In this document: one piece after another, positions 19,482 through 28,278 of the stretch
Layout: each line of letters opens with the position of its first letter
Numbering within the stretch: the first letter of the stretch is position 1
Source of the DNA: an uncultured Acetatifactor sp.
Lineage (GTDB): Bacteria; Bacillota; Clostridia; Lachnospirales; Lachnospiraceae
Length of the DNA stretch: 64,000 nt
Assembly (NCBI GenBank): GCA_934402315.1
Contig: CAKRTS010000007.1
Coordinates: 75,302-139,301, forward strand
Reading direction: 5' to 3'
Notes under the pieces: model-generated
What the model saw: the letters and a program-made list of their open reading frames with translations, nothing else
Database searches by the model: none
What the model was told of the DNA's origin: nothing
Position numbers and translations under genes: made by a program

Positions 19482-20399
19482 TTAGCGGACAGTCTTCTGG
19501 AAGTGCTGGTAGTCCTTGCAGCTGTTCCAGTTGCCGCCCCAGGTAAAGCCGTGCTGGGTAAAGAGTTTATAGCACAGGTCTGAATCGTCGATCTTATAAG
19601 AGAAGGAAGCAGACCGATCCGCATAGGCACTGCCCGACACCGGTGAGACATCCTCTGTTCCGTCCGTGTTATAGGTGATATAAGGATTATAGAGCGGGTT
19701 GATGTCAACTGCCAGTCCAAGGGCATGCTTTGACAACCGGGTGCTGTCCTGAATGGGGCGATAGTTGAAACAGGAGGTATTGTTTGCCTCCATGGAAGAA
19801 ATATCATCTCCGTCGTATTCGTCTATCAAATGTACCTGCTCCAGCTGGTATTCGTTTCTGTATAATTCATAAAATATCTCCACAAGATCCTGTGCAATCG
19901 CCTCGTTGCAGATCAGCTCGCCCTCGACGGGATCGCCGTCAAAATTGTAGTGCCAGATGTGCACATAGCGGAGCTCGTCCAGAGTAATTTCCGCATTCTC
20001 AGCCGGATAAGAGATCCCTGTGATATAACGTCTGAGATTGTCGGAAACGGCTTCATAGTAAAAGCCATCGGTGTAAGTGACCCGGTTTTCAAGCTGTGAA
20101 CTGCCGTTCAGGGATGCGCCGGTGAGCGTGGAAGCAGAGGTGTCCGGCTCCGGTGTGCTGTCGGCTGACGGCTCTTCGGTGGATGCGTCGGATTCTTTCT
20201 CAGAGGCACTGGATGCATCCGGCTCTCCGACGGTGGACTCGGCGGATGCGTCGATGTCCGCCTCGCGGTCTGCAAGGTTCTGATTTTCATATTCCGTAAG
20301 ACTCAGCGAACTTCCCTGTGCCGCCCTGAGAAGACAGCCAACAACGACTGCGATAGCGGCGAGAAGCACAGCTGTTTTTATGAGTTTGGTTTTATCCAT
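19482..20399 (-). CDS. M15-family D-Ala-D-Ala carboxypeptidase-like, membrane-attached
   Basis: 305 residues from an ATG at 20399, five bases after GGAGG. Residues about 5-23 are a signal/anchor segment ending VVVGC, a possible lipobox. Residues about 35-100 form a Ser/Asp/Glu-rich linker. The C-terminal catalytic domain shows SKHALGLAVDINPLYNPY and DYQHFQ, the zinc-binding pattern of the M15_4 (VanY/CwlK-like) group. It probably trims cell-wall peptides outside the membrane. Convergent with rplQ. Confidence 0.8.
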   Translation of the reverse strand: MDKTKLIKTAVLLAAIAVVVGCLLRAAQGSSLSLTEYENQNLADREADIDASAESTVGEPDASSASEKESDASTEEPSADSTPEPDTSASTLTGASLNGSSQLENRVTYTDGFYYEAVSDNLRRYITGISYPAENAEITLDELRYVHIWHYNFDGDPVEGELICNEAIAQDLVEIFYELYRNEYQLEQVHLIDEYDGDDISSMEANNTSCFNYRPIQDSTRLSKHALGLAVDINPLYNPYITYNTDGTEDVSPVSGSAYADRSASFSYKIDDSDLCYKLFTQHGFTWGGNWNSCKDYQHFQKTVR

Positions 20400-20431
20400 A
20401 GTTCCTCCAACAATAATAATTCTGTACAGCA

Positions 20432-20460
20432 AGTTTACCATGCCGTGCGTTTTTTGTAAA
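20432..20460 (-). promoter_or_regulatory. Promoter of the M15 carboxypeptidase gene
   Basis: Minus strand: TTTACA (20460-20455), 17-base spacer, TAAACT (20437-20432), 33 bases before the start codon. Confidence 0.5.
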
Positions 20461-20507
20461 TGAGCGGGAGACGCAGGGAAGACCTGTGCGCGATTGTCAG
20501 GAAAGCC

Positions 20508-20536
20508 TTGTAATTCCGGCCTTCTTTTAATATAAT
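20508..20536 (+). promoter_or_regulatory. Promoter of the ecfA1 operon
   Basis: TTGTAA (20508-20513), 17-base spacer, TATAAT (20531-20536), about 77 bases before ecfA1. Confidence 0.6.
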
Positions 20537-20574
20537 GGAACATGAGTCAAAAGACGGCTGACAACAGGAAAACT

Positions 20575-20608
20575 CGCTATGCGCAAAGAATATGCGCAGA
20601 AATGGGGA
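20575..20608 (+). repeat. 34-base repeat supplying the ecfA1 ribosome-binding region (copy 1)
   Basis: Begins CGCTATGCGCAAAGAATATG and ends AAATGGGGA, four bases before the ecfA1 start. It matches 27827-27860 at 30 of 34 positions. It contains TGCGCA..TGCGCA arms that can form a small hairpin. An ATG inside opens a short frame. Confidence 0.6.
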
Positions 20609-20612
20609 AAAC

Positions 20613-21461
20613 ATGGGCATTATCAAGGCAGATGATGTAACATTTGAATATATCAGGCGTGATGAAGAGGGCAATGTCGAAGGAATTACTACCGCAGTGG
20701 ATCATGTGAGCCTTGACATTGCGCAGGGGGATTTTATCGCTATTCTGGGACACAACGGTTCCGGAAAGTCCACACTGGCAAAGCATATCAATGCGATACT
20801 GAACCCGACCGAGGGAACGGTATGGGTAGATGGGATGGATACCTCCGACGAGGACAAGGTGTGGGACATCCGCCAGACGGCGGGCATGGTCTTCCAGAAC
20901 CCGGACAACCAGATCATCGGGCAGGTGGTCGAGGAGGATGTCGGCTTCGGTCCTGAGAATATGGGCATTCCGACGAAGGAGATCTGGGAGCGTGTCGAAG
21001 AAAGCCTTCGTGCGGTGGGCATGTATGAGTTCCGCAAATATTCGCCGAACAAGCTCTCCGGCGGACAGAAGCAGAGAGTGTCCATTGCCGGTGTGCTGGC
21101 GATGCATCCGAAATGCATTGTGCTGGACGAGCCAACGGCGATGCTTGACCCCAGCGGGCGCAAGGAGGTCATCCGGGCGGTGCGTGCCCTGAATGATGTG
21201 GAGAGCGTAACGGTCATCCTGATTACTCATTATATGGAAGAGATCATTCATGCGGACAAGGTGTTCGTCATGGAGAACGGCGGAATCGCCATGCAGGGCA
21301 CGCCAAGAGAGATCTTTTCGCAGGTGGAGAAGCTGAAGGCATTGCGACTCGATGTGCCGCAGGTGACGCTGCTCGCCTATGAGCTGCAGAAGCGGGGAAT
21401 TGCCATTCCTGACGGAATACTGACGATAGAAGAGCTGGCAGATGCTTTATGCCGGAAATGA
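20613..21461 (+). CDS. ecfA1: ECF transporter ATPase EcfA1
   Basis: 282 residues. Walker [11 protein letters not shown]-loop QNPDNQ (typical of EcfA1), signature [13 protein letters not shown], Walker B CIVLDEPT and switch His in ITHYMEE. It energises uptake of vitamins or metals by group II ECF transporters together with EcfA2, EcfT and a substrate-specific S component, none of which (S) is in the window. The start [13 protein letters not shown] at 20613 is chosen by family alignment. Confidence 0.95.
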   Translation: MGIIKADDVTFEYIRRDEEGNVEGITTAVDHVSLDIAQGDFIAILGHNGSGKSTLAKHINAILNPTEGTVWVDGMDTSDEDKVWDIRQTAGMVFQNPDNQIIGQVVEEDVGFGPENMGIPTKEIWERVEESLRAVGMYEFRKYSPNKLSGGQKQRVSIAGVLAMHPKCIVLDEPTAMLDPSGRKEVIRAVRALNDVESVTVILITHYMEEIIHADKVFVMENGGIAMQGTPREIFSQVEKLKALRLDVPQVTLLAYELQKRGIAIPDGILTIEELADALCRK

Positions 21462-21468
21462 GGAAGAT

Positions 21469-22314
21469 ATGTCGATTATTCTGGATCATGTAAATTATAT
21501 ATATGGCGCTGACACGCCGCTGGCGGTCAAGGCACTGGACGATGTCTGCCTTCAGATACCGGACGGACAGTTTGTCGGGATCATTGGACACACAGGCTCA
21601 GGAAAGTCTACGCTCGTGCAGCATCTGAACGGACTGATTAAGGCATCCTCGGGAAGCATTTTTTTTAACGGAGAAGATATTTACGACAAGGGTTATAATA
21701 TGAAGCAGCTGCGCAGCAAGGTGGGACTGGTTTTTCAGTACCCCGAGCACCAGCTCTTTGAGATTGATGTCTTTACGGATGTATGCTTCGGGCCGAAGAA
21801 CCTCGGACTGGACAAGAAGGAGACGGAGCTACGGGCATATGATGCACTGCGGAAGGTAGGACTGCCCGACGAACTTTTTTATCAATCGCCCTTTGAGCTA
21901 TCCGGCGGGCAGAAGAGACGTGTCGCCATCGCCGGAGTGCTTGCGATGAAGCCGGAGGTTCTCGTGCTGGATGAGCCGACGGCAGGACTTGATCCGAAGG
22001 GAAGGGATGAGATCCTGCATCAGATCAAGAAGCTCCAGACGGAGACGGGTATGACGATCATTCTGGTCTCGCATAGCATGGAGGATGTGGCGGAATATGT
22101 GGACCGCATTATCGTGATGAACAAAGGCAGTGTAATGTTCGACGACATTCCAAGAAGAGTCTTCGCACATTATAAGGAGCTGGAGGAAGTGGGGCTGGCC
22201 GCACCGCAGGTCACCTATATCCTGCATGAGTTAAAGAAACGCGGCTTGAACGTTGACACAAGCGCAACTACGATTGAAGAGGCGGCAGAGACCATACTGG
22301 AGACATTATGCTAA
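21469..22314 (+). CDS. ecfA2: ECF transporter ATPase EcfA2
   Basis: 281 residues starting SIILDHVNYIYG. Walker A GHTGSGKST, Q-loop QYPEHQLFE (typical of EcfA2), signature LSGGQKRRVAIAG, Walker B VLVLDEPT. Seven bases after ecfA1; its end overlaps ecfT by seven bases. An earlier ATG at 21442 lies in ecfA1 and is not favoured. Confidence 0.95.
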   Translation: MSIILDHVNYIYGADTPLAVKALDDVCLQIPDGQFVGIIGHTGSGKSTLVQHLNGLIKASSGSIFFNGEDIYDKGYNMKQLRSKVGLVFQYPEHQLFEIDVFTDVCFGPKNLGLDKKETELRAYDALRKVGLPDELFYQSPFELSGGQKRRVAIAGVLAMKPEVLVLDEPTAGLDPKGRDEILHQIKKLQTETGMTIILVSHSMEDVAEYVDRIIVMNKGSVMFDDIPRRVFAHYKELEEVGLAAPQVTYILHELKKRGLNVDTSATTIEEAAETILETLC

Positions 22315-23117
22315 GAGATATTACATTAGGACAATATTATCAGACGGAATCGGTGATTCACAGACTGGACCCCCGCGTGAAGCTGGCGGGAACCCTGCTG
22401 TTTATTATTTCCCTGTTCTTTTTCCGGAATTTTATAGGCTATCTGGTCGCCGCTTCGTTCCTGGCATTGGTGATAGGGCTGTCCCATGTGCCTTTCCGGT
22501 TCATGGTGAAGGGAATGAGGGCAGTTGTGTTCCTGTTGTTGATTACGGTGGTGTTCAATCTCTTTCTGACGCCGGGAGAAGCGCTGGTTACCATATGGAA
22601 GCTGACGATTACGAAGGAGGGGCTTGCGACGGCGGTGACGATGGCTGTGCGGCTCACGATGCTGATTATCGGTTCCTCCATTATGACCTTGACGACAACG
22701 CCGAACAACCTGACGGACGGACTGGAGAAGGGGCTGCGTCCCCTGAAGCTGTTTAAGGTTCCGGTGCATGAGGTGGCGATGATGATGTCGATTGCGCTGC
22801 GGTTTATTCCCATACTGCTCGAGGAGACGGATAAGATCATGAAGGCGCAGATCGCCAGAGGGGCGGATTTTGAGAGCGGTAATCTGATCCGTCGTGCGAA
22901 GGCGCTGGTGCCGCTTCTGGTGCCGCTGTTCATCTCCGCCTTCCGCCGCGCGAACGACCTTGCTATGGCGATGGAGGCGAGATGCTACAGGGGCGGCGAC
23001 GGAAGGACGAAGATGAAGCCGCTGATCTACAAGAGACGGGATGGCATTGCCTATTTATGCATTCTGGTATATCTGGTGGCAAGTATCGGACTTGGAAGAC
23101 TGGTGTTGGGAATCTGA
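22308..23117 (+). CDS. ecfT: ECF transporter membrane subunit EcfT
   Basis: 269 residues, about five membrane helices. Contains the coupling region with alanine-rich ARG motif (KAQIARGADF, MAMEARCYRGG), which docks to EcfA1/A2. It starts DITLGQYYQTESVIHRLDPR, the family signature. Overlaps ecfA2, so the three are translated together. Confidence 0.95.
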   Translation: MLRDITLGQYYQTESVIHRLDPRVKLAGTLLFIISLFFFRNFIGYLVAASFLALVIGLSHVPFRFMVKGMRAVVFLLLITVVFNLFLTPGEALVTIWKLTITKEGLATAVTMAVRLTMLIIGSSIMTLTTTPNNLTDGLEKGLRPLKLFKVPVHEVAMMMSIALRFIPILLEETDKIMKAQIARGADFESGNLIRRAKALVPLLVPLFISAFRRANDLAMAMEARCYRGGDGRTKMKPLIYKRRDGIAYLCILVYLVASIGLGRLVLGI

Positions 23118-23169
23118 GATATGGAATATGCGCTCTCCATGGGAGGGCGGCTGTAGGAGTGAGGGGAGT

Positions 23170-23910
23170 ATGAAAAGGGTGCGTCTGACCGTCGCATATG
23201 ACGGAACGAACTATCATGGCTGGCAGGTGCAGGACAACGGAATCACGATAGAAGCCGAGCTGAACCGGTGCCTGTCGGAGCTGTTCGGGGAGAAAATCGA
23301 GGTCATTGGAGCCAGCAGAACCGATTCGGGCGTGCATGCGCTGGGAAATATTGCGGTCTTTGACACGGAGAGCCGGATGCCTGCCGAAAAAATATCCTAT
23401 GCGCTGAACCAGAGACTTCCGGAGGACATCCGCATACAGAAGTCGGAGGAGGTCGCGCCGGACTGGCATCCGCGGCACTGCGAGAGCCGGAAGACCTATG
23501 AATACCGTATTTACAGGGCAGAGTTCCCGATGCCCGTGAAGCGTCTTTACACTTATTTCACCTACCGACCGCTGGATGTCGGAAAGATGCGCGAGGCGGC
23601 GGCATTCCTTGAGGGAGAGCACGATTTTAAGAGCTTCTGCCAGACCGGTGCGCAGGTGGAGAGCACCGTCAGGACGGTTTACTCCGTGAATGTGGAGGAG
23701 CAGGGAAGCGAGCTCGTCATCCGGGTCAGCGGAAACGGCTTTCTCTATAATATGGTAAGAATTATGGCGGGAACGCTGATGGAGGTAGGACTCGGGAAGC
23801 GCGCGCCGGAATCCATGGGCGATCTTCTCGCGGCGCGTGACCGCTCGGCAGCCGGAGCAACCGCCCCAGCCTGTGGACTGACACTGGTGAAATATGAGTT
23901 TTATGAATGA
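23170..23910 (+). CDS. truA: tRNA pseudouridine38-40 synthase TruA
   Basis: 246 residues from the ATG at 23170 (KRVRLTVAYDGTNYHGWQVQ) after GAGGGGAG. The catalytic Asp lies in ASRTDSGVHALGN. It modifies the anticodon arm of several tRNAs. Frequently follows ecfT in Clostridia. Confidence 0.96.
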   Translation: MKRVRLTVAYDGTNYHGWQVQDNGITIEAELNRCLSELFGEKIEVIGASRTDSGVHALGNIAVFDTESRMPAEKISYALNQRLPEDIRIQKSEEVAPDWHPRHCESRKTYEYRIYRAEFPMPVKRLYTYFTYRPLDVGKMREAAAFLEGEHDFKSFCQTGAQVESTVRTVYSVNVEEQGSELVIRVSGNGFLYNMVRIMAGTLMEVGLGKRAPESMGDLLAARDRSAAGATAPACGLTLVKYEFYE

Positions 23911-23947
23911 TCCGGGACGGAACTGCGCAAGTTTTTCCAAAATTATC

Positions 23948-23976
23948 TTGACAGAGAAAGTCCCATATAATATAAT
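23948..23976 (+). promoter_or_regulatory. Promoter of rplM-rpsI
   Basis: Consensus TTGACA (23948-23953), 17-base spacer, TATAAT (23971-23976). Confidence 0.8.
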
Positions 23977-23981
23977 CTATG

Positions 23982-24165
23982 GATGTGTGGCAGTGTTTCT
24001 ATGCGCTGAAGCCAAAGCCCCGGCGAAGCGATACAAGATAGAAAACGAACCGTTCTGAGGAGATTTGAGACCGTAGCCGGACATCTGCGGGAGCGGGTCA
24101 GAGACAGAACAAGAAATCCGAAGCTGCTGAAACTGTTTCGGTACAAAAGTCGAAGAAAGTAATAC
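23982..24165 (+). promoter_or_regulatory. 5' leader of rplM, possible L13-type leader
   Basis: About 185 transcribed bases with no gene, rich in GA and short pairings, ending just before the TACGGAGGG site. L13 leaders are known in Firmicutes at this position; the assignment rests on location only. Confidence 0.35.
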
Positions 24166-24177
24166 GGAGGGAATATC

Positions 24178-24606
24178 ATGAAAACATTTATGGCTAGTCC
24201 TGCTACCATCGACAGAAAGTGGTATGTGGTAGACGCTACAGATATGACTCTTGGACGCCTTTGCTCTGAGGTTGCCAAGGTTTTGAGAGGAAAGAATAAG
24301 GCAATCTTCACTCCTCACGTTGACACAGGTGACTATGTGATCGTTATCAATGCCGAGAAGATCAAGGTAACCGGTAAGAAGATGGATCAGAAGGTATATC
24401 GTCGTCATTCTGATTACGTTGGCGGCATGAAGGAAGCTACTCTGAGAGAGAAGCTGGATAAGAAACCTGAGGAAGTAATTGAGCTCGCAGTTAAGGGCAT
24501 GCTTCCCAAGGGACCTTTAGGAAGACAGATGTACACAAAGCTTTATGTTTATGCAGGACCTGACCACAAGCATGCGGCTCAGAAGCCTGAAGTACTGACA
24601 TTCTAA
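24178..24606 (+). CDS. rplM: 50S ribosomal protein L13
   Basis: 142 residues: [20 protein letters not shown] at the N-terminus and [20 protein letters not shown] near the C-terminus. An early-assembly 50S protein. ATG after ACGGAGGG. Confidence 0.98.
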   Translation: MKTFMASPATIDRKWYVVDATDMTLGRLCSEVAKVLRGKNKAIFTPHVDTGDYVIVINAEKIKVTGKKMDQKVYRRHSDYVGGMKEATLREKLDKKPEEVIELAVKGMLPKGPLGRQMYTKLYVYAGPDHKHAAQKPEVLTF

Positions 24607-24627
24607 AGGATAGGAGGAGAAAAATCA

Positions 24628-25023
24628 ATGGCAAAGACTGAAAAGTACTATGGTACAGGTAGAAGAAAGAAATCCATCGCAAGAGTATATTTAGTACCCG
24701 GTAAGGGCGATGTTACCATCAATAAGAGAAGCATGGACGAGTACTTCGGACTGGAGACACTGAAGGTTATCGTTCGTCAGCCCCTGACTCTGACAGAGAC
24801 CGCTGACAAGTTTGATGTCATCATCAACGTAAAGGGTGGCGGATACACCGGTCAGGCTGGTGCGATCAGACACGGTATCGCAAGAGCACTGCTTCAGGTA
24901 GATGCAGACTACAGACCTGCTCTGAAGAAGGCTGGCTTCCTTACCAGAGACCCTCGTATGAAGGAAAGAAAGAAGTACGGCTTGAAGGCTGCAAGACGTG
25001 CACCGCAGTTCAGCAAGAGATAA
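24628..25023 (+). CDS. rpsI: 30S ribosomal protein S9
   Basis: 131 residues; [20 protein letters not shown] at the start and the basic tail [17 protein letters not shown] whose last Arg contacts P-site tRNA. Always paired with rplM. Confidence 0.98.
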   Translation: MAKTEKYYGTGRRKKSIARVYLVPGKGDVTINKRSMDEYFGLETLKVIVRQPLTLTETADKFDVIINVKGGGYTGQAGAIRHGIARALLQVDADYRPALKKAGFLTRDPRMKERKKYGLKAARRAPQFSKR

Positions 25024-25048
25024 TTCAACCGAATATCAGAAGAATATC

Positions 25049-25086
25049 AAAACCCTTGGAAATCTTGTATTTTCAAGGGTTTTCTT
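25049..25086 (+). terminator. Terminator after rpsI
   Basis: AAAACCCTTG / CAAGGGTTTT arms with an A/T-rich partly paired loop, ending in TTTTC. Located 26 bases after the rpsI stop. Confidence 0.7.
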
Positions 25087-25115
25087 GACAAGAGGAGCGA
25101 AAGGCGGTGTTCGTT

Positions 25116-26756
25116 ATGATAGCGATCAGAGGCACAGGCGTATCCGGCGGGATAGCAGAGGGTTCCGTATGTATTTACAAGCGCAGTAAGCCGGTTCCTG
25201 GGAACCGGCAGGCGGCTGATCCTAACAGGGAGCTTGAGCGTTGGAGAGCAGCTTCAAAAAAGGCGGCTGCGGAGCTTGATGCGCTGGCTGAAAAAACCAG
25301 AGCGGAAATTGGGGAAGAGGCGGCAATGCTTTTTGAAACCCACCGAATGATGCTTGAGGATCTTGATTTTGCAGGCAGGATCGAAGAGCTTATCACATCG
25401 GGAAAATACAGTGCGGAAAATGCCGTTGATGCTGTGGGCAAAGAATTTTCCGGGATGTTTGCCGCTATGGACGATGACTATATGCGGGCAAGAAGCGTTG
25501 ACGTCACTGACATTTCAAACCGAGTCATTACCGTGCTGAGCGGTGGAAGCAGTGAAACAGTTCTGGATAAGCCTTCCGTCATCCTTGCGGATGATCTCAC
25601 TCCCAGCGAAACCGTCCAGCTGGATAAGTCGATGATACTTGGATTTATCCTGACCGGTGGAAATGCGAACAGCCATACTGCCATCCTTGCAAGAACACTG
25701 GGGATTCCTGTGATCATCAACGCAGACATTGATCTGAACGGCGGATATGAGGGCAGACAGGTCATCATGGACGGAAGCGTTGGTTATATCGTTATTGATC
25801 CCGATGAAACAACAAGGGAATATCTGGGCAGAAAGCAGCGGGAAGAAAAGGCGGTAAGGGCAATGCTTGAACAGCTCAAGGGACAGCCTGATGTTACCGC
25901 TGACGGAAAAGAGATAAAGGTATACGCCAATATTACCTCTCCCGCTGATGTGGATGCCGTAATCACCAATGATGCAAGAGGAATCGGGCTTTTCAGAAGC
26001 GAATTTCTTTATCTTGGGTCGGAGGATTTTCCGTCCGAGGAGGTTCAGTTTGAAGCATATAAGTCCGTTGTGCAGAGAATGAACGGTGCAAGAGTCATCA
26101 TAAGAACAATGGACATCGGTGCGGACAAGAAGATAGGTTATTTCGGACTTGCCGACGAAGAAAACCCCGCACTTGGAATGAGGGCACTCCGAATATGCCT
26201 TTCCCGCCCCGAGATATTCAAAACGCAGCTGAGAGCGCTTTACCGCGCATCTGCATATGGAAAGCTGGCTATAATGTTTCCGATGGTATCGAGTCTGTGG
26301 GAGGTGCAGGAGGCAAAGCGCCTGTGCAGTGCGGTTATGGCGGAGCTTAAAAAGGATAGGATACCCTTTGACAGTGAGGCTGAGCTTGGCGTTATGATTG
26401 AAACCCCCGCAGCTGTAATGATAGCTCCCGAGCTTGCAAAGGAAGTAAGCTTCTTTTCCATAGGAACCAACGATCTGACCCAATACACCATTGCGGTTGA
26501 CAGGCAGAGCATACAGGGACTTGAAAGATTCTATGACCCCAGGCATCCCGCAGTCCTGAAAATGATAAAAATGACCGTGGACGCTGCCCATGAAGCGGGA
26601 ATATGGGCAGGAATCTGCGGAGAGCTTGCGGCTGACTGCACCCTTACCGAAACCTTTATCAAAATGGGTGTGGATGAGCTTTCCGTCTCTCCCGGATCGG
26701 TGCTTCCGATCAGGAATGCCGTGCGAAGCTCCCATGGAAACCGGCGTGTTCTGTAA
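25116..26756 (+). CDS. ptsI: PTS enzyme I (phosphoenolpyruvate-protein phosphotransferase)
   Basis: 546 residues. N-terminal HPr-binding/phosphohistidine part with active His187 in GGNANSHTAILART; C-terminal PEP-binding barrel with GIGLFRSEFLY, GTNDLTQYT and the catalytic Cys in ICGELA. It transfers phosphate from PEP to HPr for sugar uptake. The start at 25116 (IAIRGTGVSGG) is preferred over an in-frame GTG three codons earlier. No ptsH or sugar permease is adjacent, which is unusual; HPr must be encoded elsewhere. Confidence 0.93.
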   Translation: MIAIRGTGVSGGIAEGSVCIYKRSKPVPGNRQAADPNRELERWRAASKKAAAELDALAEKTRAEIGEEAAMLFETHRMMLEDLDFAGRIEELITSGKYSAENAVDAVGKEFSGMFAAMDDDYMRARSVDVTDISNRVITVLSGGSSETVLDKPSVILADDLTPSETVQLDKSMILGFILTGGNANSHTAILARTLGIPVIINADIDLNGGYEGRQVIMDGSVGYIVIDPDETTREYLGRKQREEKAVRAMLEQLKGQPDVTADGKEIKVYANITSPADVDAVITNDARGIGLFRSEFLYLGSEDFPSEEVQFEAYKSVVQRMNGARVIIRTMDIGADKKIGYFGLADEENPALGMRALRICLSRPEIFKTQLRALYRASAYGKLAIMFPMVSSLWEVQEAKRLCSAVMAELKKDRIPFDSEAELGVMIETPAAVMIAPELAKEVSFFSIGTNDLTQYTIAVDRQSIQGLERFYDPRHPAVLKMIKMTVDAAHEAGIWAGICGELAADCTLTETFIKMGVDELSVSPGSVLPIRNAVRSSHGNRRVL

Positions 26757-26770
26757 GCTGACACAAACAT

Positions 26771-26894
26771 AAAAAGCACCGTTCTGCGCATCCTATGTAC
26801 GAAAAGACAGTACATGGAGGCGCAGGATGCGGAGAAAGCGGAAAATCCTTTATCTGGGTATCCTATCTGTTTTCTGCGCATCGGTGCTTTTTTT
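26771..26894 (+). promoter_or_regulatory. Nested inverted repeats around the start of the next gene
   Basis: An outer repeat AAAAAGCACCG (26771-26781) pairs with CGGTGCTTTTT (26882-26892), which leads into seven T within the coding region. An inner stem CGCATCCT (26787-26794) plus ATGTAC pairs with GTACAT and AGGATGCG (26824-26831). The GGAGG site lies between the inner arms and the ATG at 26827 inside the last one. This could limit translation or attenuate transcription; inference only. Confidence 0.35.
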
Positions 26895-27669
26895 GTGGAC
26901 AGAGAGCGCGGAGAGGGACGCCCATTTTACACCGGATTATGAGAAGGTCGATCTGGAAGCCTTTCTTGAGAAAGCGGAGCTGACGGATGAGGAATATGCT
27001 GTCATTTTTGGGCAGACGGGACTGGCGAAGCCGGGGGTGGACGAGCTTTACCGCCTGGGCAGGCAGAATGAGCTGCTGTGCCTGCAGGAGCGCTTCTTTG
27101 CTCCGGTGGAGTATCACTGCAGCGGCAGATATGTCATCTGCAGGAGCGAGAGGCTGGACGGGGAAGAGGAGACAGCCGGTTTTCTCCCGACAGCGCATAC
27201 CGGTGACATTCTGATTACCTTCAGCGGTCATGTGTTCGGCTGGCGCAGCGGTCATGCGGCGATTGTCGTGGACGGAGAGAAGGGACTTACACTGGAGGCA
27301 ATCTCTCCCAGCTGCAACTCCTGTCTGTGTGAACTGTCACACTGGCGGGAATATCCGCAGTTCGTTCTGCTGCGGCCGAAAAATCTGACGGAGCGGGAGT
27401 GCGGCGAGATAGCGGCGTATGCGGTTGAAAACATGAACGATATTCCCTATGACCTGTTCCGGTGGGCGGAAAGAGGAAACGGGCAGGACGAAGAATGTAA
27501 GGTCACGGGAACGCAGTGTGCGCATCTGGTGTGGGCGGTGTATTATCATTTCGGCTATGATCTTGACAGTGACGGCGGATCCATCGTCACGCCGATGGAC
27601 CTGTGCCGGAGCGGGCTTCTTGAAGTGGTTCAGGCTTACGGAATAGATGCTAAAAAGCTCATAAAGTAA
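26827..27669 (+). CDS. Permuted-papain (YiiX/YebB-like) secreted amidase or peptidase
   Basis: 280 residues. Residues about 7-25 form a signal anchor. GDILITFSGHVFGWRSGHAAIVVD carries the candidate His143, and GTQCAHLVWAVYYHFGYD carries Cys231; the order His before Cys fits the circularly permuted NlpC/P60 group (YiiX-like, PF05708). A substrate cannot be assigned; members act on lipids or peptide bonds. Downstream of ptsI by 70 bases; its start lies in a structured region. Confidence 0.65.
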   Translation: MRRKRKILYLGILSVFCASVLFLWTESAERDAHFTPDYEKVDLEAFLEKAELTDEEYAVIFGQTGLAKPGVDELYRLGRQNELLCLQERFFAPVEYHCSGRYVICRSERLDGEEETAGFLPTAHTGDILITFSGHVFGWRSGHAAIVVDGEKGLTLEAISPSCNSCLCELSHWREYPQFVLLRPKNLTERECGEIAAYAVENMNDIPYDLFRWAERGNGQDEECKVTGTQCAHLVWAVYYHFGYDLDSDGGSIVTPMDLCRSGLLEVVQAYGIDAKKLIK

Positions 27670-27702
27670 GTATAAAAACAATCTTAATTTTTATCTTTAG
27701 AC

Positions 27703-27731
27703 TTGAAATCAGGCGATTGAAATCGTATAGT
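27703..27731 (+). promoter_or_regulatory. Promoter of the HTH regulator
   Basis: TTGAAA (27703-27708), 17-base spacer, TATAGT (27726-27731). CGTATAG occurs twice in a row here (27724 and 27735), possibly part of an operator. Confidence 0.5.
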
Positions 27732-27794
27732 AACCGTATAGACGATTTGTCGTGTAATAGAAGTGGTGATTGCGGAGCCTAGTGCTTCCTGTCT

Positions 27795-27827
27795 GGATTT
27801 GTGTCTGCGCACACTTGACACAAATCC
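27795..27827 (+). repeat. Perfect 11-bp inverted repeat in the HTH gene 5' region
   Basis: GGATTTGTGTC (27795-27805) and GACACAAATCC (27817-27827) with an 11-base centre. No U-run follows. Candidate autoregulatory operator or mRNA hairpin upstream of the regulator. Confidence 0.55.
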
Positions 27828-27860
27828 GCTATGCGCAAAGAACGTGCGCGGAAATGGAGA
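27827..27860 (+). repeat. 34-base repeat supplying the HTH gene ribosome-binding region (copy 2)
   Basis: CGCTATGCGCAAAGAACGTG at the start and AAATGGAGA at the end, five bases before the start codon. 30 of 34 bases equal the copy before ecfA1; the four changes keep the GCGCA / TGCGC pairing. An ATG inside would encode only ten residues. Confidence 0.6.
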
Positions 27861-27865
27861 TAAAG

Positions 27866-28225
27866 ATGAATAAAGCAGAAGTTTTAAAGAACGAAATATT
27901 GAGACAGTATAGAAGCCTCCGCCAGTTTGCGATGGAAATGAACATTCCCTACAGCACACTGGTCACGGCTCTGGAGCGTGGCATCGAGGGAATGGCGTAT
28001 GGTACGGTGATCCGGATGTGCGATAAGCTCAGCCTGAACCCGGTAGACTTCAGCTCTCTTGAGCGGGATGCGTCCCTCGGAGAGAAGCTGCTCGAAAACC
28101 GCGTGATGCAGAATTACATTAAGCTCAATCAGACGGGCAGGGATAAAGTTCTGGAGCTGATGGAGGATTTTGCCCAGATCGATAAATATAAGGCAAAGGG
28201 CAGAAAAAGCAAAGAGGTAAAATAA
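27866..28225 (+). CDS. Small XRE-type helix-turn-helix regulator
   Basis: 119 residues. The first 60 form a Cro/C1-like HTH: LRQFAMEMNIPYSTLVTALE for the recognition part, then VIRMCDKLSLNPVDF. A C-terminal helical extension ends in a basic tail. It probably binds DNA as a dimer; the inverted repeat just upstream is a plausible own operator. Targets unknown. Confidence 0.75.
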   Translation: MNKAEVLKNEILRQYRSLRQFAMEMNIPYSTLVTALERGIEGMAYGTVIRMCDKLSLNPVDFSSLERDASLGEKLLENRVMQNYIKLNQTGRDKVLELMEDFAQIDKYKAKGRKSKEVK

Positions 28226-28235
28226 ACAGGCAAAA

Positions 28236-28278
28236 TAAAAACTTCCCATTCGGCGTTCGTCGGAGTGGGAAGTTTTTT
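28236..28278. terminator. Bidirectional terminator between HTH gene and FliD-like gene
   Basis: AAAACTTCCCATTC pairs with GAGTGGGAAGTTTT, followed by T on the plus strand and preceded by A, giving T on the minus strand. It overlaps the stop codon of the convergent gene. Confidence 0.8.

Noticed and set aside
20581..20612. Tiny gene within the 34-base repeat (starts ATGCGCAAAGAA)
   Set aside because: The differences between the two copies change amino acids but keep the stem, so conservation favours the nucleic-acid element.
27770..27865. Longer start for the HTH regulator
   Set aside because: The extension runs through the inverted repeat and the 34-base repeat; the ATG at 27866 has the proper site and begins the HTH fold.
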